Positions 16,023 through 25,063 are shown, counted from the stretch's first letter. The stretch: 33,421 nt of DNA from Rhodospirillaceae bacterium (GCA_002690995.1 NZGS01000131.1:1-33421), one strand, 5' to 3'. A program made the numbers and translations. The notes: a model not told the origin generated them from the sequence alone.

Positions 16023-17216
16023 ATGACTTTTGAACGCCAGGTACTTATCTGGATGTGCATTTTAATATTCGTAAACCAATTAGGCTTTGGCGTAATGGTA
16101 CCGTCTTTACCTCTATATGCTGAGACCTTCGGGGTATCCAGTGCTGCGATAGGTGGAGCAATTGCGGTATATGGTCTAGCTAGATTTGTTATGGCGATAC
16201 CTTCCGGGCAGGTGTCAGACAAATGGGGACGCAAACCTGCTCTAGCTATAGGGGGCTTGCTGGCCGCCTTAGGAAATTTCTTAAGCGTTTACGCCGAATC
16301 CTATCCTGAATTTTTGATCGCACGGTTTCTCTCAGGAGCCGGGGCTGGAATGGTCGTTACAACTGGAACCGTGATTCTTGCGGATATTACTACTCCAGCA
16401 CGAAGGGGCCGAGTAATTGCAATTTACCAGGGCACGTTCATATTTGCGGTAGGTATCGGACCTCTTCCCGGTGGTCTACTAGCACACCATTATGGTCTTT
16501 TAGCCCCGTTTTGGTTTTGCGGCTTCGCTAGCTTAATTGCGGGGCTCCTCGCATTATTTGCTGTACCCGAGACAAGACACCTTGCACAATCAAAAGTCAT
16601 CACCGGCACAAAGCTGCCCCCTCTTGCAGTTCAATTGAAAATGCTTTGGAAAAATATCGGCTTTGTCCTTGTTAGTGGTGTTGCTTTGTCCCATGCTTTG
16701 ACAAGGACAGGCGGTCTCTTCAACATCATTCCAATTATTGGAAGCTTTCGAATAAAGTTGCCCTATGATGAGATTGGAGTCGCGTTGGCTATTGGCAGCT
16801 TGTTAGGATTATGCGCCGTCTATCCAGCAGGTATGGCAGTCGATCGCTGGGGCCGAAAGGCAGTTATCGTTCCATTTACAATTATAACAGGCGCGTCATT
16901 CTTACTTTTTGCCTTTGCTGATACGTTTCTTTTTTTCGCAGCAGCGAATGCGCTTTGGGGTATCGCATCAGGTATTGGAGGGTCTGCCCCGGCAGCGTAT
17001 GCCGCAGACTCAGCCCCCCCAGGGATGAACGCATCCGCTATGAGCCTATTTAGAATGTTGGGTGATATAGGTTATGTTATTGGTCCCATTCTAATGGGAG
17101 TCATAGTAGATATACATGGAGCAAATACCGCTTTATTCCTGGCTACATTCATTTTATTTTCAATAGGTATTGCTTTCGCACGCTTCGCCCCTGAGTCTTA
17201 TAAGCCAGGGATGTGA
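16023..17216 (+). CDS. MFS transporter (12-span, DHA1-like)
   Basis: About 397 residues with two six-helix halves. The loop 2-3 motif A is GQVSDKWGRKPAL and its repeat in the second half is GMAVDRWGRKAVI; motif C is seen in FIFAVGIGPLPGGLLAHHYG. These place it in the 12-span drug/metabolite antiporter group of the major facilitator superfamily in the inner membrane. The substrate is unknown. I favour the ATG at 16023 over the TTG at 16017; neither has a strong ribosome binding site. The gene is followed after 71 bases by the UxaA-type dehydratase on the same strand, so uptake of a sugar acid or similar substrate is a reasonable guess, but this is inferred from position only. Confidence 0.88.
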   Translation: MTFERQVLIWMCILIFVNQLGFGVMVPSLPLYAETFGVSSAAIGGAIAVYGLARFVMAIPSGQVSDKWGRKPALAIGGLLAALGNFLSVYAESYPEFLIARFLSGAGAGMVVTTGTVILADITTPARRGRVIAIYQGTFIFAVGIGPLPGGLLAHHYGLLAPFWFCGFASLIAGLLALFAVPETRHLAQSKVITGTKLPPLAVQLKMLWKNIGFVLVSGVALSHALTRTGGLFNIIPIIGSFRIKLPYDEIGVALAIGSLLGLCAVYPAGMAVDRWGRKAVIVPFTIITGASFLLFAFADTFLFFAAANALWGIASGIGGSAPAAYAADSAPPGMNASAMSLFRMLGDIGYVIGPILMGVIVDIHGANTALFLATFILFSIGIAFARFAPESYKPGM

Positions 17217-17278
17217 CTCTAGTTTAAAATTCAACTTGGGCACGTGTACAAAAGATCTTATCCTAAGAGCTGTAATTT

Positions 17279-17284
17279 GGGGGG
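17279..17284 (+). promoter_or_regulatory. G-run ribosome binding site of the UxaA-type gene
   Basis: Six G's (TTTGGGGGGAAT) end three bases before the ATG at 17288, one of four such G runs in front of catabolic genes of this window. Confidence 0.5.
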
Positions 17285-17287
17285 AAT

Positions 17288-18835
17288 ATGCTTGATTTAA
17301 ATGACAAAAAAATTTCTGGATCGGCAATAAAACTAAACAGCGCTGATAATGTTGCTGTGGCGTTAAGTGAGATAAAAGCAGGCACAAACCTACTTGGGAC
17401 AAATATCACGACGCGAGAAATCGTCCCGCCAGGCTACAAAGTTGCAATCTGTGATATATCTCAAGGTGACCCAATTAAAAAGTATGACGTCACTGTTGGT
17501 TTTGCAAAATCCGATATAGTAGCCGGAACTATGCTTCATAATCATAACATTGAATTTAGAGAATTTGATCGTGACTACGCTTATGCCAAGCATTACCAGC
17601 CAGTTGAAAAATTCCCTGAAGATAGCAGAGCAACGTTTCAAGGATTCAAGAGAGCTGATGGCCGCGCGGGAACTAGAAATTTCATTTCAATAGTGTCAAC
17701 TGTGAACTGCTCTGCCACGGTAGTTCACGCCATAGCAGATCATTTTAACGAAGAACGACTATCCCAATATCCTAATGTAAACGGCGTAGCGGCATTTAGT
17801 CATAACACGGGATGTGGAATGGAACTGACGGGGGAACCTATGAATCTCCTTCACAGAACCTTAGCAGGATATATAAAGCACCCAAATGTAGCCGGCAGTT
17901 TAGTTGTTGGGCTAGGTTGTGAAAGATGTCAGGTTGGCGGGCTATTTGAAACCCAGAAATTGCAGCCTGACCAAACTTTACGCACGCTTGTAATGCAAGA
18001 AGCAGGAGGGACACGACAAACTATATCAAGAGGAATTTCCATAATAGAAGAACTCCTTGAAATAGCGAACCAATCCAAAAGGGAGACGGTATCGGCAAGT
18101 CATATCATGGTTGGCCTACAATGTGGCGGATCTGATAGTTTTTCCTCAATAACGGCTAACCCGTCACTTGGGAATGCTATCGACATTCTGTCAAAACATG
18201 GAGGAACAGGTATTCTATCAGAAACACCCGAAATTTATGGTGTTGAACACACACTTACAGCAAGAGCCGCATCTATAGATGTGGGCAAACGGCTGATTGA
18301 GAGAATACGTTGGTGGAAAGATGAGTATGCAGTCGGACGCGATGTGCAGATAAATGGCACAGTTAGCCCAGGAAACCAGCACGGAGGTCTTGCTAATATA
18401 TTAGAGAAGTCGCTTGGCGCTTCGATGAAGGGAGGGACGGGACCATTAATGGAAGTCTACAAATACGCAGAGCGTGTCGAAGCCGATGGCTTTGTATTTA
18501 TGGATACACCAGGTTTTGATCCTGTCTCAGCAACTGGGCAGATAGCTGGTGGAGCGAATATGATCGCGTTCACCACCGGGCGCGGTTCATGTTTTGGAGC
18601 CAAACCCAGTCCATCGATAAAATTAGCCACCAACACCGCAATGTTTGAGCGCCTCGAAGAAGACATGGATATTAACTGTGGAGCAATTCTTGACGGCGAT
18701 GTCGACATGGAAGGCATGGGACAGCGAATTTTTGATTACTTTCTCAAGATCGCCTCTGGCGAGAAAACTAAGAGTGAAAAACTGAATTTAGGCAGACACG
18801 AGTTTATTCCTTGGAATATTGGGATTACAGGCTAA
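17288..18835 (+). CDS. UxaA-family altronate/galactarate dehydratase-like protein
   Basis: 515 residues, close to the full length of UxaA/GarD hydro-lyases, which dehydrate sugar acids (altronate, galactarate) to 2-keto-3-deoxy acids with Fe or Mn. The N-terminal SAF domain (about 13-95) is followed by the dehydratase core beginning at GFKRADGRAGTRN. Cys-containing active-site segments are present: HNTGCGMELTG, GLGCERCQVGG, GLQCGGSDSFS, and TTGRGSCFGAKPSPSIKLATN. The same family also covers L-threo and hydroxyproline-derived acids, so the substrate is open. The gene follows an MFS transporter by 71 bases on the same strand, consistent with uptake and dehydration of one compound. It converges with the FAD/GcvT dehydrogenase gene, 18 bases away. 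Confidence 0.88.
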   Translation: MLDLNDKKISGSAIKLNSADNVAVALSEIKAGTNLLGTNITTREIVPPGYKVAICDISQGDPIKKYDVTVGFAKSDIVAGTMLHNHNIEFREFDRDYAYAKHYQPVEKFPEDSRATFQGFKRADGRAGTRNFISIVSTVNCSATVVHAIADHFNEERLSQYPNVNGVAAFSHNTGCGMELTGEPMNLLHRTLAGYIKHPNVAGSLVVGLGCERCQVGGLFETQKLQPDQTLRTLVMQEAGGTRQTISRGISIIEELLEIANQSKRETVSASHIMVGLQCGGSDSFSSITANPSLGNAIDILSKHGGTGILSETPEIYGVEHTLTARAASIDVGKRLIERIRWWKDEYAVGRDVQINGTVSPGNQHGGLANILEKSLGASMKGGTGPLMEVYKYAERVEADGFVFMDTPGFDPVSATGQIAGGANMIAFTTGRGSCFGAKPSPSIKLATNTAMFERLEEDMDINCGAILDGDVDMEGMGQRIFDYFLKIASGEKTKSEKLNLGRHEFIPWNIGITG

Positions 18836-18853
18836 TTGATTTTTATTCTAAGT

Positions 18854-21325
18854 TTATTGCCTCATATTCTTTCCGGATGGGTCGTAGGCTGGTTTTAGGC
18901 TAGCTTGTGCCGCATATTTTTCACCCGCTATCTCGACTTCATATCGCGAGCTAAGCAGTTCACCGTCCGTTTCACCAGGCTCAATAGGGATATAGCCAAG
19001 GGCAACAGAGCCTTTCAAAAAATGACCATAATTTCCGGATGTAATCCTACCAACAGGCTTCCCATCTCTGTATATAGGCTCGTTATGGTAGGCCAAGGGT
19101 TTTGGGTCATTTATCACAAACTGGACAAGTTTTTTACTTAGCCCCTGTTCTTTTTTCCTTAAAACTGCCGATCTGCCCAAAAACTCTCCAAATTTGCTCT
19201 GAGCTTTGTCAATTTTTACCGCAAATCCCAATCCAGCTTCCAAAACGTGATCCTCGTCTGTAATATCGTGGCCAAAGTGCCTGAAAGCTTTTTCTAAACG
19301 GCAAGAATCAAGTACATGCATACCACACAGCTTAGGCCTCACAGAAACATCCAGACCTATAATTTTTTCGAATATATAAGCTGCCATTTCGGTTGGGATA
19401 TACAATTCCCAACCTAGTTCGCCCACGTAACTGATTCTGTGCGCTCGCGCTAAAGCCATACCAACTTCAATTTCCCTTGCTGTACCAAAAGGAAACTCTG
19501 TTTTGGAGAAATCGGCAGTGCTTATTTTTTGCATAATATCCCGAGCTGTAGGGCCCATGATGGAGAACACAGCTTCACTGCCGGTAATATCTGTGGCAAT
19601 ACAGTGGGCACCCTCCGGTATGTTCTTTTTTAACCATACTAAATCTCTAGTGGCTGAGGCGGCAGATGTCACAATTAGAAAAACCGTTTCAGTTAGTCGC
19701 GTGACCGTTAGGTCTGCCTCTATACCACCACTATTATTTAGCCACTGACCATAAATGACCCGGCCGGGTTCCACATCCACATCGTTAGCCATTATTCGCT
19801 GCAAAACCGCTTGAGCATCCTTCCCCTCTAAACGAAATTTCGCAAACGAGCTCATGTCAAAAAAACCTGCTTTTTGTCGCACTGCAAGGTGCTCTTGAGC
19901 CGCAAAATCAAACCAATTTTGCCGTCCCCATGAATATTTATACTCTGGGGTGTTGCCTTCGCTGACAAGCTCTGCGGGGAGAAACCAATTTGCCCGTTCC
20001 CAACCCGCAACTTCTCCGAAACACGCTCCCCTTTCTAATAGGTTCTGGTGAATTGCACTTCTACGAATGCCACGAGCTGAAGCATATTGACGGAATGGAA
20101 AGTGATCTGCATAGAGCAAGCCCAGGGTCTCTTTAGCTCTTTCAAAGAGGTAAGTTTTATTGTTCTGGAAGGGATGCATCCTTCTGATATCTACATCCCA
20201 AAGATCAAAGGGAGGTTCGCCAGCTTCCATCCATTCGGACAGAGCTTTGCCGGCTCCACCTGCAGATTGAATACCAATGGAGTTAAATCCGCATGCCAAG
20301 AAGAAATTCTTCAGATTCGTTGCTTCACCAAGTAAATATCTATTATCTGGTGTGAAACTTTCTGGTCCATTGAAAAATAATTGTATCCCTGATGTCTCTA
20401 ATATTGGAAGGCGTTTGACCGCTTTATTTAGAATTGGTTCAAAGTGCTCAAAATCATCTGGCAACTGATCGAAGCAGAATTCATCGGGTATGCCATTGTG
20501 ACCCCATGGCTTTGCAGTTGGCTCAAAGGCGCCTATTAAGAGTTTCCCTGCGTCCTCTTTGTAATACGTGCACTCGTCAGGAATTCTTAAAACTGGTAGA
20601 TCGCTTTGCAAGCCTTTAATTGGCTCAGTTACTGCGTAAAAATGCTCATTGGCGTGTAGCGGAATATCAACTCCGGCCATTTTACCCACCTCGCGGCCCC
20701 ACATACCGGCGCAATTTACAACATATTCTGACTTGATTTTTCCTTGAGGCGTTCCAACACCTACCACCCTGCCATTCTCGATGTCTATATTCGTCACCTT
20801 TGTATTCTCAAAAAAAGACACCCCATTCAAACGAGCGCCCTTCGCCAACGCCAAAGCGATATTCGAAGGATCGGCTTGCCCGTCACTTGGAAGAAAAATA
20901 CCCCCTACAGCATCGTCGACAAATAACATTGGGTAGCGTTTTTTAATCTCATTGTTAGAAAGTATCTCGGTTTCAAGACCAAAGTTTCTTGCCATCGATG
21001 CCCCACGACGAAGCTCTTCAAAACGCTCCTCTGTCAAAGCCAGGGATAAGGAACCATTTCTTTTATAACCCGTAGCAATTCCCGTTTCACTCTCCAAATT
21101 ATTGTAGAGCTCAGTCGAATACATTGCTAACTTGGTCATATTAAGAGTAGCGCGAAGTTGGCCAATTAGACCAGCAGCGTGCCAAGTCGTCCCACTCGTA
21201 AGCTGTTTTCGCTCTAACAGAACAATATCCTGCCACCCCAATTTGCTAAGGTGGTAGGCGACAGAGCATCCTATTACCCCTCCTCCGATAATAACGACTT
21301 TTGCTTGTTTGGGCAGATGATCCAT
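18854..21325 (-). CDS. FAD-dependent dehydrogenase with GcvT domain (dimethylglycine/sarcosine dehydrogenase family)
   Basis: 823-residue two-part enzyme. Residues 1-380 are a DAO-type FAD domain with GGGVIG (14-19) and His49 in TTWHAAGL, the position of the covalently bound flavin in dimethylglycine and sarcosine dehydrogenases. Residues about 380-430 match the FAD-oxidoreductase middle domain, about 435-705 the aminomethyltransferase (GcvT) fold with GGIEADLTV (Asp538, the folate-facing acid), and about 720-815 the GcvT C-terminal barrel (GRITSGNYGHFLKGSVALGY). Such enzymes demethylate N-methyl amino acids and load the methyl carbon on tetrahydrofolate as 5,10-methylene-THF. Exact substrate unknown (dimethylglycine, sarcosine or another methylamine). 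The MFS gene 56 bases upstream on the same strand probably supplies it. AGGA precedes the ATG closely. Confidence 0.92.
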   Translation of the reverse strand: MDHLPKQAKVVIIGGGVIGCSVAYHLSKLGWQDIVLLERKQLTSGTTWHAAGLIGQLRATLNMTKLAMYSTELYNNLESETGIATGYKRNGSLSLALTEERFEELRRGASMARNFGLETEILSNNEIKKRYPMLFVDDAVGGIFLPSDGQADPSNIALALAKGARLNGVSFFENTKVTNIDIENGRVVGVGTPQGKIKSEYVVNCAGMWGREVGKMAGVDIPLHANEHFYAVTEPIKGLQSDLPVLRIPDECTYYKEDAGKLLIGAFEPTAKPWGHNGIPDEFCFDQLPDDFEHFEPILNKAVKRLPILETSGIQLFFNGPESFTPDNRYLLGEATNLKNFFLACGFNSIGIQSAGGAGKALSEWMEAGEPPFDLWDVDIRRMHPFQNNKTYLFERAKETLGLLYADHFPFRQYASARGIRRSAIHQNLLERGACFGEVAGWERANWFLPAELVSEGNTPEYKYSWGRQNWFDFAAQEHLAVRQKAGFFDMSSFAKFRLEGKDAQAVLQRIMANDVDVEPGRVIYGQWLNNSGGIEADLTVTRLTETVFLIVTSAASATRDLVWLKKNIPEGAHCIATDITGSEAVFSIMGPTARDIMQKISTADFSKTEFPFGTAREIEVGMALARAHRISYVGELGWELYIPTEMAAYIFEKIIGLDVSVRPKLCGMHVLDSCRLEKAFRHFGHDITDEDHVLEAGLGFAVKIDKAQSKFGEFLGRSAVLRKKEQGLSKKLVQFVINDPKPLAYHNEPIYRDGKPVGRITSGNYGHFLKGSVALGYIPIEPGETDGELLSSRYEVEIAGEKYAAQASLKPAYDPSGKNMRQ

Positions 21326-21381
21326 TTTTTTCCTATGAATTTAAATTTTTAATCCCTACACCACCTCAGACAGGATTAGGT

Positions 21382-22617
21382 TCAAGCTGTTTGCAACTTG
21401 GTTCTATTTTTTCGGAACCTAATAAAAAGGCTACTCACAATTATAAGATGAATAACATTGAATGCAAAACCGCCAATAAAAGCAAATTTATACGTACCAG
21501 TCACATCAAATATGTGACCTGCCATTGACCCACCAATCGCCATTCCAATACCAGCCAATAAATATTGCGCAGCAACGCGCCATCCAACTTGGCTAATCGG
21601 GAACCACAGTCTTATTATTAGCGGATAGCAGGGCATAATGCCGGCAAAACCTAAACCAAAAAGAGCTGCAGCTATATATAAGCTAAAGAGTGTGTCGACT
21701 GCAGCAAATACAAGCAACATGGTCGCTTGACTAGCCGAACCAATTAGCAAAGTAACCACTGGCCCAATTCTATCTGACAACATGCCGAAAGCAATCCTGC
21801 TAAAGAAAGCAACTCCCATAAGCACGGACAGCAACCGAGCTGCATGAGCAGCCGAATGTCCGAGATCTGTACCGTAACTGACCAAATGCACAACGGGCAT
21901 TGCCATTGCAGAACAACAGCAAAGCACCGCAAACCATAGCAAGACTTGCAATGTCCACGGAGAAATACCCTGCGATGGCTCATCGATCATCTTTGTTGAC
22001 TTTATTTCAGTTTGTTTATTTTGCACCGGAGGGCGTTTTCTTATCAGCCAGACTAGTGGAAGCATGACGCACAATGCAAAAATCGCAAAATATAGAAATG
22101 TTTGGCGCCAGCCAAATAAGTCATTCGAATATTGAAATAGAGGGGGCCATATAACACCCGCGAGGCCCTGTCCCGAAGCGATAATGGCGACCGCCAATCC
22201 ACGACGGCGATCAAACCACTTCATCCCATTTGCAACAAGAGGAGCAATCATTGCCGACTTGCCGAGCAAACCAATAAGGAGACCATTAGCAACCCATAAC
22301 GTCCAACGGCCTTCCGTAAAACTCACCATAAAAGCACCAAATGCGATCATCAGAGAACCAAATAGTGCTGGTTGCCATATCCCTTTTCGATCCATCCAAA
22401 GACCCATTAAGATACCGCCGACACCAGCCCCCAACATCATCAAAGAGTATGCAAATGAAGGCACCCAGCGCAGCGTATCAAGATCGGCAGCAATTGGTTT
22501 TAAAGATACAAAAAGTATGTTTGGGCCCCCGAGGCCTATGGTGTTAAGAATAAGAGAGCAAAAGATAACGACCCAGCCGTATGGGGTCTCAATGCTCTCT
22601 TTCTGATAGGAATTCAT
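21382..22617 (-). CDS. MFS transporter (12-span, monocarboxylate/OFA-like)
   Basis: 411-residue polytopic membrane protein. The N-terminal YGWVVIFCSLILNTIGLGG and the helix-5 pattern GQGLAGVIWPPLFQY resemble the oxalate:formate / monocarboxylate antiporter-like branch of the major facilitator superfamily. Loop 2-3 is GLWMDRKGIWQP and its second-half counterpart GMLSDRIGPV. A hydrophilic loop lies at about 193-220. Substrate unknown, but the gene is 56 bases upstream of the dimethylglycine-dehydrogenase-type gene on the same strand, so an N-methylated acid or betaine-like compound is the best guess. GAGGAAAA upstream supports the ATG at 22617. It diverges from the RraA-like gene. Confidence 0.88.
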   Translation of the reverse strand: MNSYQKESIETPYGWVVIFCSLILNTIGLGGPNILFVSLKPIAADLDTLRWVPSFAYSLMMLGAGVGGILMGLWMDRKGIWQPALFGSLMIAFGAFMVSFTEGRWTLWVANGLLIGLLGKSAMIAPLVANGMKWFDRRRGLAVAIIASGQGLAGVIWPPLFQYSNDLFGWRQTFLYFAIFALCVMLPLVWLIRKRPPVQNKQTEIKSTKMIDEPSQGISPWTLQVLLWFAVLCCCSAMAMPVVHLVSYGTDLGHSAAHAARLLSVLMGVAFFSRIAFGMLSDRIGPVVTLLIGSASQATMLLVFAAVDTLFSLYIAAALFGLGFAGIMPCYPLIIRLWFPISQVGWRVAAQYLLAGIGMAIGGSMAGHIFDVTGTYKFAFIGGFAFNVIHLIIVSSLFIRFRKNRTKLQTA

Positions 22618-22865
22618 CTACTTTTTTCCTCAACTAATTTCGCTTTTCAATCAACCCCAACAAACTATTTAGACGCGAGCTAATTATTAGTTGCGGAAAT
22701 CCGTCGCAATCTAATATACCTTCAATTCTGTAGCAACACACACCAGGAAATAAACAGCTGGCAAGAGCCTATTCTATGTTAGTGTTAAAAAAAAAAGGAC
22801 AGACTTTTACCCAAGTGCTCAGTAGAGGAACGTTAATTCTCAAGATAAAAGTATGGAGTTTTCTT
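22618..22865. promoter_or_regulatory. Intergenic region between divergent MFS and RraA-like genes
   Basis: About 250 AT-rich bases. The only clear structure is the perfect 11-base palindrome CTAATTATTAG at 22680-22690, a possible regulator half-site pair, in a location suited to control both genes. The last 90 bases are open in frame with the RraA-like gene (from 22776) but do not look like protein. No RNA gene or terminator is recognised. Confidence 0.3.
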
Positions 22866-23540
22866 ATGACAATAGGGTTTAGAATTTTAGAACGGAAAAA
22901 AAAAGTCGCTCTAAACATAGCAAAAGAGTTTCTTACCCTCCCAGTTGCAAATGTAAGTGACAGCATGTGGCGTCTCACGGCTGGTGGATCAAGATTACGA
23001 CCTATGCACAAATCAGGTCAGATGGCAGGTCCTGCGCTAACAGTGAAGTCGCGGCCAGGTGACAATCTTATGTTGCATAAGGCGATTGATATGGCAGAGC
23101 CTGGGGATATTATTGTTTGTGATGCTGGAGGCGACCTTACAAACTCTTTGATGGGCGAACTCATGCTTGCACACGCAATGAAACGAGGAGTGGGCGGTTT
23201 TGTACTCGATGGCGCCGTGAGGGATGTGGAGGCGTTCTTGGACGTAAATTTGCCAGTTTTCGCCGCTGGCGTTAGCCACCGCGGCCCTTATAAGGACGGC
23301 CCTGGAGAGATAAATGTTTCCGTGGCGATTGACGGAATGGTCATAGAACCTGGTGATTTAGTTATAGGTGACTGGGACGGCGTTCTGTCTATACCTCTTG
23401 ACGATGTAGATAGCATTCTTAAAAAGACTAATGAAAAGCAGGCTGCTGAGGCGGTGGATATGGCAAAAATTGAAGCCGGTGAGTGGGATCGCTCATGGGT
23501 AGATAAGACGCTTAGAGATCGTGGCTGTATAATGCCCTAA
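22866..23540 (+). CDS. RraA-like protein / 4-hydroxy-4-methyl-2-oxoglutarate aldolase family
   Basis: 224 residues from the ATG at 22866, which has GGAG at 22855-22858; an upstream ATG at 22776 adds 30 residues with no family resemblance. Conserved elements are DAGGDLTNSLMGELM (about 86-100), DGAVRD with Arg119-Asp120 as the substrate/metal pair, and GDWDGVLSIP (about 168-177). The family includes class II aldolases cleaving 4-hydroxy-4-methyl-2-oxoglutarate or oxaloacetate, and the RNase E inhibitor RraA. In this catabolic setting, with the Arg-Asp pair and the divalent-metal loop intact, an aldolase or decarboxylase role on a 2-oxo acid is more likely. It is convergent with the aminotransferase gene 37 bases away. 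Confidence 0.85.
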   Translation: MTIGFRILERKKKVALNIAKEFLTLPVANVSDSMWRLTAGGSRLRPMHKSGQMAGPALTVKSRPGDNLMLHKAIDMAEPGDIIVCDAGGDLTNSLMGELMLAHAMKRGVGGFVLDGAVRDVEAFLDVNLPVFAAGVSHRGPYKDGPGEINVSVAIDGMVIEPGDLVIGDWDGVLSIPLDDVDSILKKTNEKQAAEAVDMAKIEAGEWDRSWVDKTLRDRGCIMP

Positions 23541-23577
23541 CTAAAAAGCACCTGGTACACGCTATGCTTAATGTTTT

Positions 23578-24882
23578 TTATTTAAGTATTGCCCGCCTAC
23601 TATCTAAAAATTCTTCAAAGGCCGAAACTGCAAAGTCTATATCTGCATCCGTCATAGGGAGAGACAAATTCATCATCCCTCTTCTCGCATGATAAACACC
23701 CAGTTTTAACATGTCCAAATGCATTAAATCGCCTTTTCTGCTAGAGACAGGGTCTGTATGCGGTCGCTCCATCGGGATATCGGTAAAATGTATATTGTTC
23801 ATCGACCCAAGCCCAGTAACTTGAATAGGGAGGCCTCGTTCCTGAATAGTTTTATTAAGACGAGCTCTAAAGACATCCCCTTTTTTATTTAGTTCGATAC
23901 AAGCTTCAGGTGTAAAAAGCTGAGTTAAACCAGCAAGTCCTGCAGTCATGGTGATGATATTATTATTGAATGTACCAGCGTGCCGCCAAGCATTTTTGGA
24001 TCTTGGATTAAAACCCTCCATTATATCCGAACGTCCACCAAATCCCCCAAATGATACACCACCACCCAAATATTTTCCTAACGTGATTAAATCTGGCTTG
24101 ATATTAAGTTCACCATGCCTTCCCCCAGGCGCAAGTCTAGATGTCATAACTTCATCAAAGATTAAAAGGCTACCCGCATCACTGGTGCATTGTCTAAGGC
24201 ATTCTAAAAACTCTTTTGACGCAGGAATGCAGCCACTAGACCCCATCATTGGCTCCACAATCACACATGCCAGATCAGATGATTCGCGGCGAATAATTTC
24301 TGCAGCCACTTCTGGGTTGTTATACGGAACCAATACAATGTCAAATGGCGCATTTATGGGCGAAGGAGCTCCAAAATAGAGTCCCCCGCCGTGATATCCA
24401 CCCTGCATCGCAATTACTTTTGAGCGACCAGTAAACGCTCTTGCGGCACCAATCGCCATAAGGTTTGCTTCCGTTCCAGAGTTTGTAAAACGAATAAGTT
24501 CTAACGCTGGGAACCGATCGACTAACTCTCTGGCAAGACGAGCTTCCATTAAATTTGGTCCTCCAAGAACTATTCCATCTCTTACGGCAGTTTCTATTGC
24601 TCCCTGAATAATGGGACTATTATGACCATAGATTCCAGCAGTGTATTCTCCCAAAAAATCAACTAGTTTATGACCATCTGCATCATGAAGATATGCACCC
24701 TCACCTTTTGCAAATGTCAACGGGTATGGCGCGTAATGAAGAACGCTCCGTGTATTACCACCTGGCATCACGTCGCACGCTTTCTCATACAAAGTTGCAC
24801 TTTTTGGATTGTGAGCCCTAAAATCTTCCTCTGCCTCTGCATATGAATTTTCTAGGTCTGCATTTGCTAAAACTGTAACCAC
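23578..24882 (-). CDS. Class III aminotransferase, glutamate-1-semialdehyde aminomutase-like
   Basis: 434 residues from the GTG at 24882. PLP motifs: SGTEANLMAIGAARA (about 135-149), FDEVMTSR with Asp243 facing the pyridine nitrogen, and Lys270 in TLGKYLGGG as the Schiff-base lysine. The family resembles HemL, but the TSR in place of the usual TGFR-type segment, and a catabolic location, suggest a HemL-like aminotransferase or aminomutase acting on a beta- or gamma-amino acid rather than heme synthesis. The open frame extends to a TTG at 24894, but the G6 run at 24887-24892 overlaps those codons and fits as the binding site for the GTG, so the shorter start is chosen. It stands alone on its strand, convergent with the RraA-like gene. 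Confidence 0.88.
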   Translation of the reverse strand: MVTVLANADLENSYAEAEEDFRAHNPKSATLYEKACDVMPGGNTRSVLHYAPYPLTFAKGEGAYLHDADGHKLVDFLGEYTAGIYGHNSPIIQGAIETAVRDGIVLGGPNLMEARLARELVDRFPALELIRFTNSGTEANLMAIGAARAFTGRSKVIAMQGGYHGGGLYFGAPSPINAPFDIVLVPYNNPEVAAEIIRRESSDLACVIVEPMMGSSGCIPASKEFLECLRQCTSDAGSLLIFDEVMTSRLAPGGRHGELNIKPDLITLGKYLGGGVSFGGFGGRSDIMEGFNPRSKNAWRHAGTFNNNIITMTAGLAGLTQLFTPEACIELNKKGDVFRARLNKTIQERGLPIQVTGLGSMNNIHFTDIPMERPHTDPVSSRKGDLMHLDMLKLGVYHARRGMMNLSLPMTDADIDFAVSAFEEFLDSRRAILK

Positions 24883-24886
24883 GGTG

Positions 24887-24892
24887 CCCCCC
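24887..24892 (-). promoter_or_regulatory. G-run ribosome binding site deciding the aminotransferase start
   Basis: Six G's (TTTGGGGGGCACC) end four bases before the GTG at 24882. They would otherwise be translated from the upstream TTG, so they decide between the two starts. Confidence 0.5.
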
Positions 24893-25009
24893 AAATCTGA
24901 ATCACTTCCGAATCAAGTTTTTTGTGATTTCGGTAGCATACAACTTTATAATTAAAAAAAAAGCGTTAATGCCAAGTAGATCGCACGGTAGAATTAGAGG
25001 AAACTAGTT

Positions 25010-25063
25010 ATGAAAAAGGTCGTACCTACTTCCAGTCTGATTGTTCTTATTGTAAACGAATAG
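25010..25063 (+). CDS. Possible 17-residue peptide upstream of purB
   Basis: A short open frame, MKKVVPTSSLIVLIVNE, starts at an ATG preceded by AGAGGAAA eight bases away, a better binding site than that of purB itself. It ends 78 bases before purB. It could be a leader peptide, a remnant, or chance. No attenuator-like hairpin is evident after it, and its codons show no run of one amino acid. Confidence 0.2.
   Translation: MKKVVPTSSLIVLIVNE

Noticed and set aside
21326-21381. Inverted repeat TAATCC...GGATTA between the MFS and FAD/GcvT genes, considered as a terminator or riboswitch
   Set aside because: Only a six-base stem with a long loop and no following T run on the relevant strand; no glycine- or folate-riboswitch core is visible.
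22184-22606. Long open frame (140 codons) on the plus strand
   Set aside because: It lies entirely antisense to the MFS transporter at 21382-22617, has Arg/Pro-rich composition typical of a shadow frame, and no binding site.
23948-24379. Open frame of 143 codons on the plus strand
   Set aside because: Antisense to the aminotransferase, whose PLP motifs are complete; the translated product resembles no protein family.
23578-24882. Naming the aminotransferase hemL
   Set aside because: The fold is HemL-like, but TSR replaces the usual TGFR-type segment and the gene sits in a catabolic region, so heme biosynthesis is not supported.
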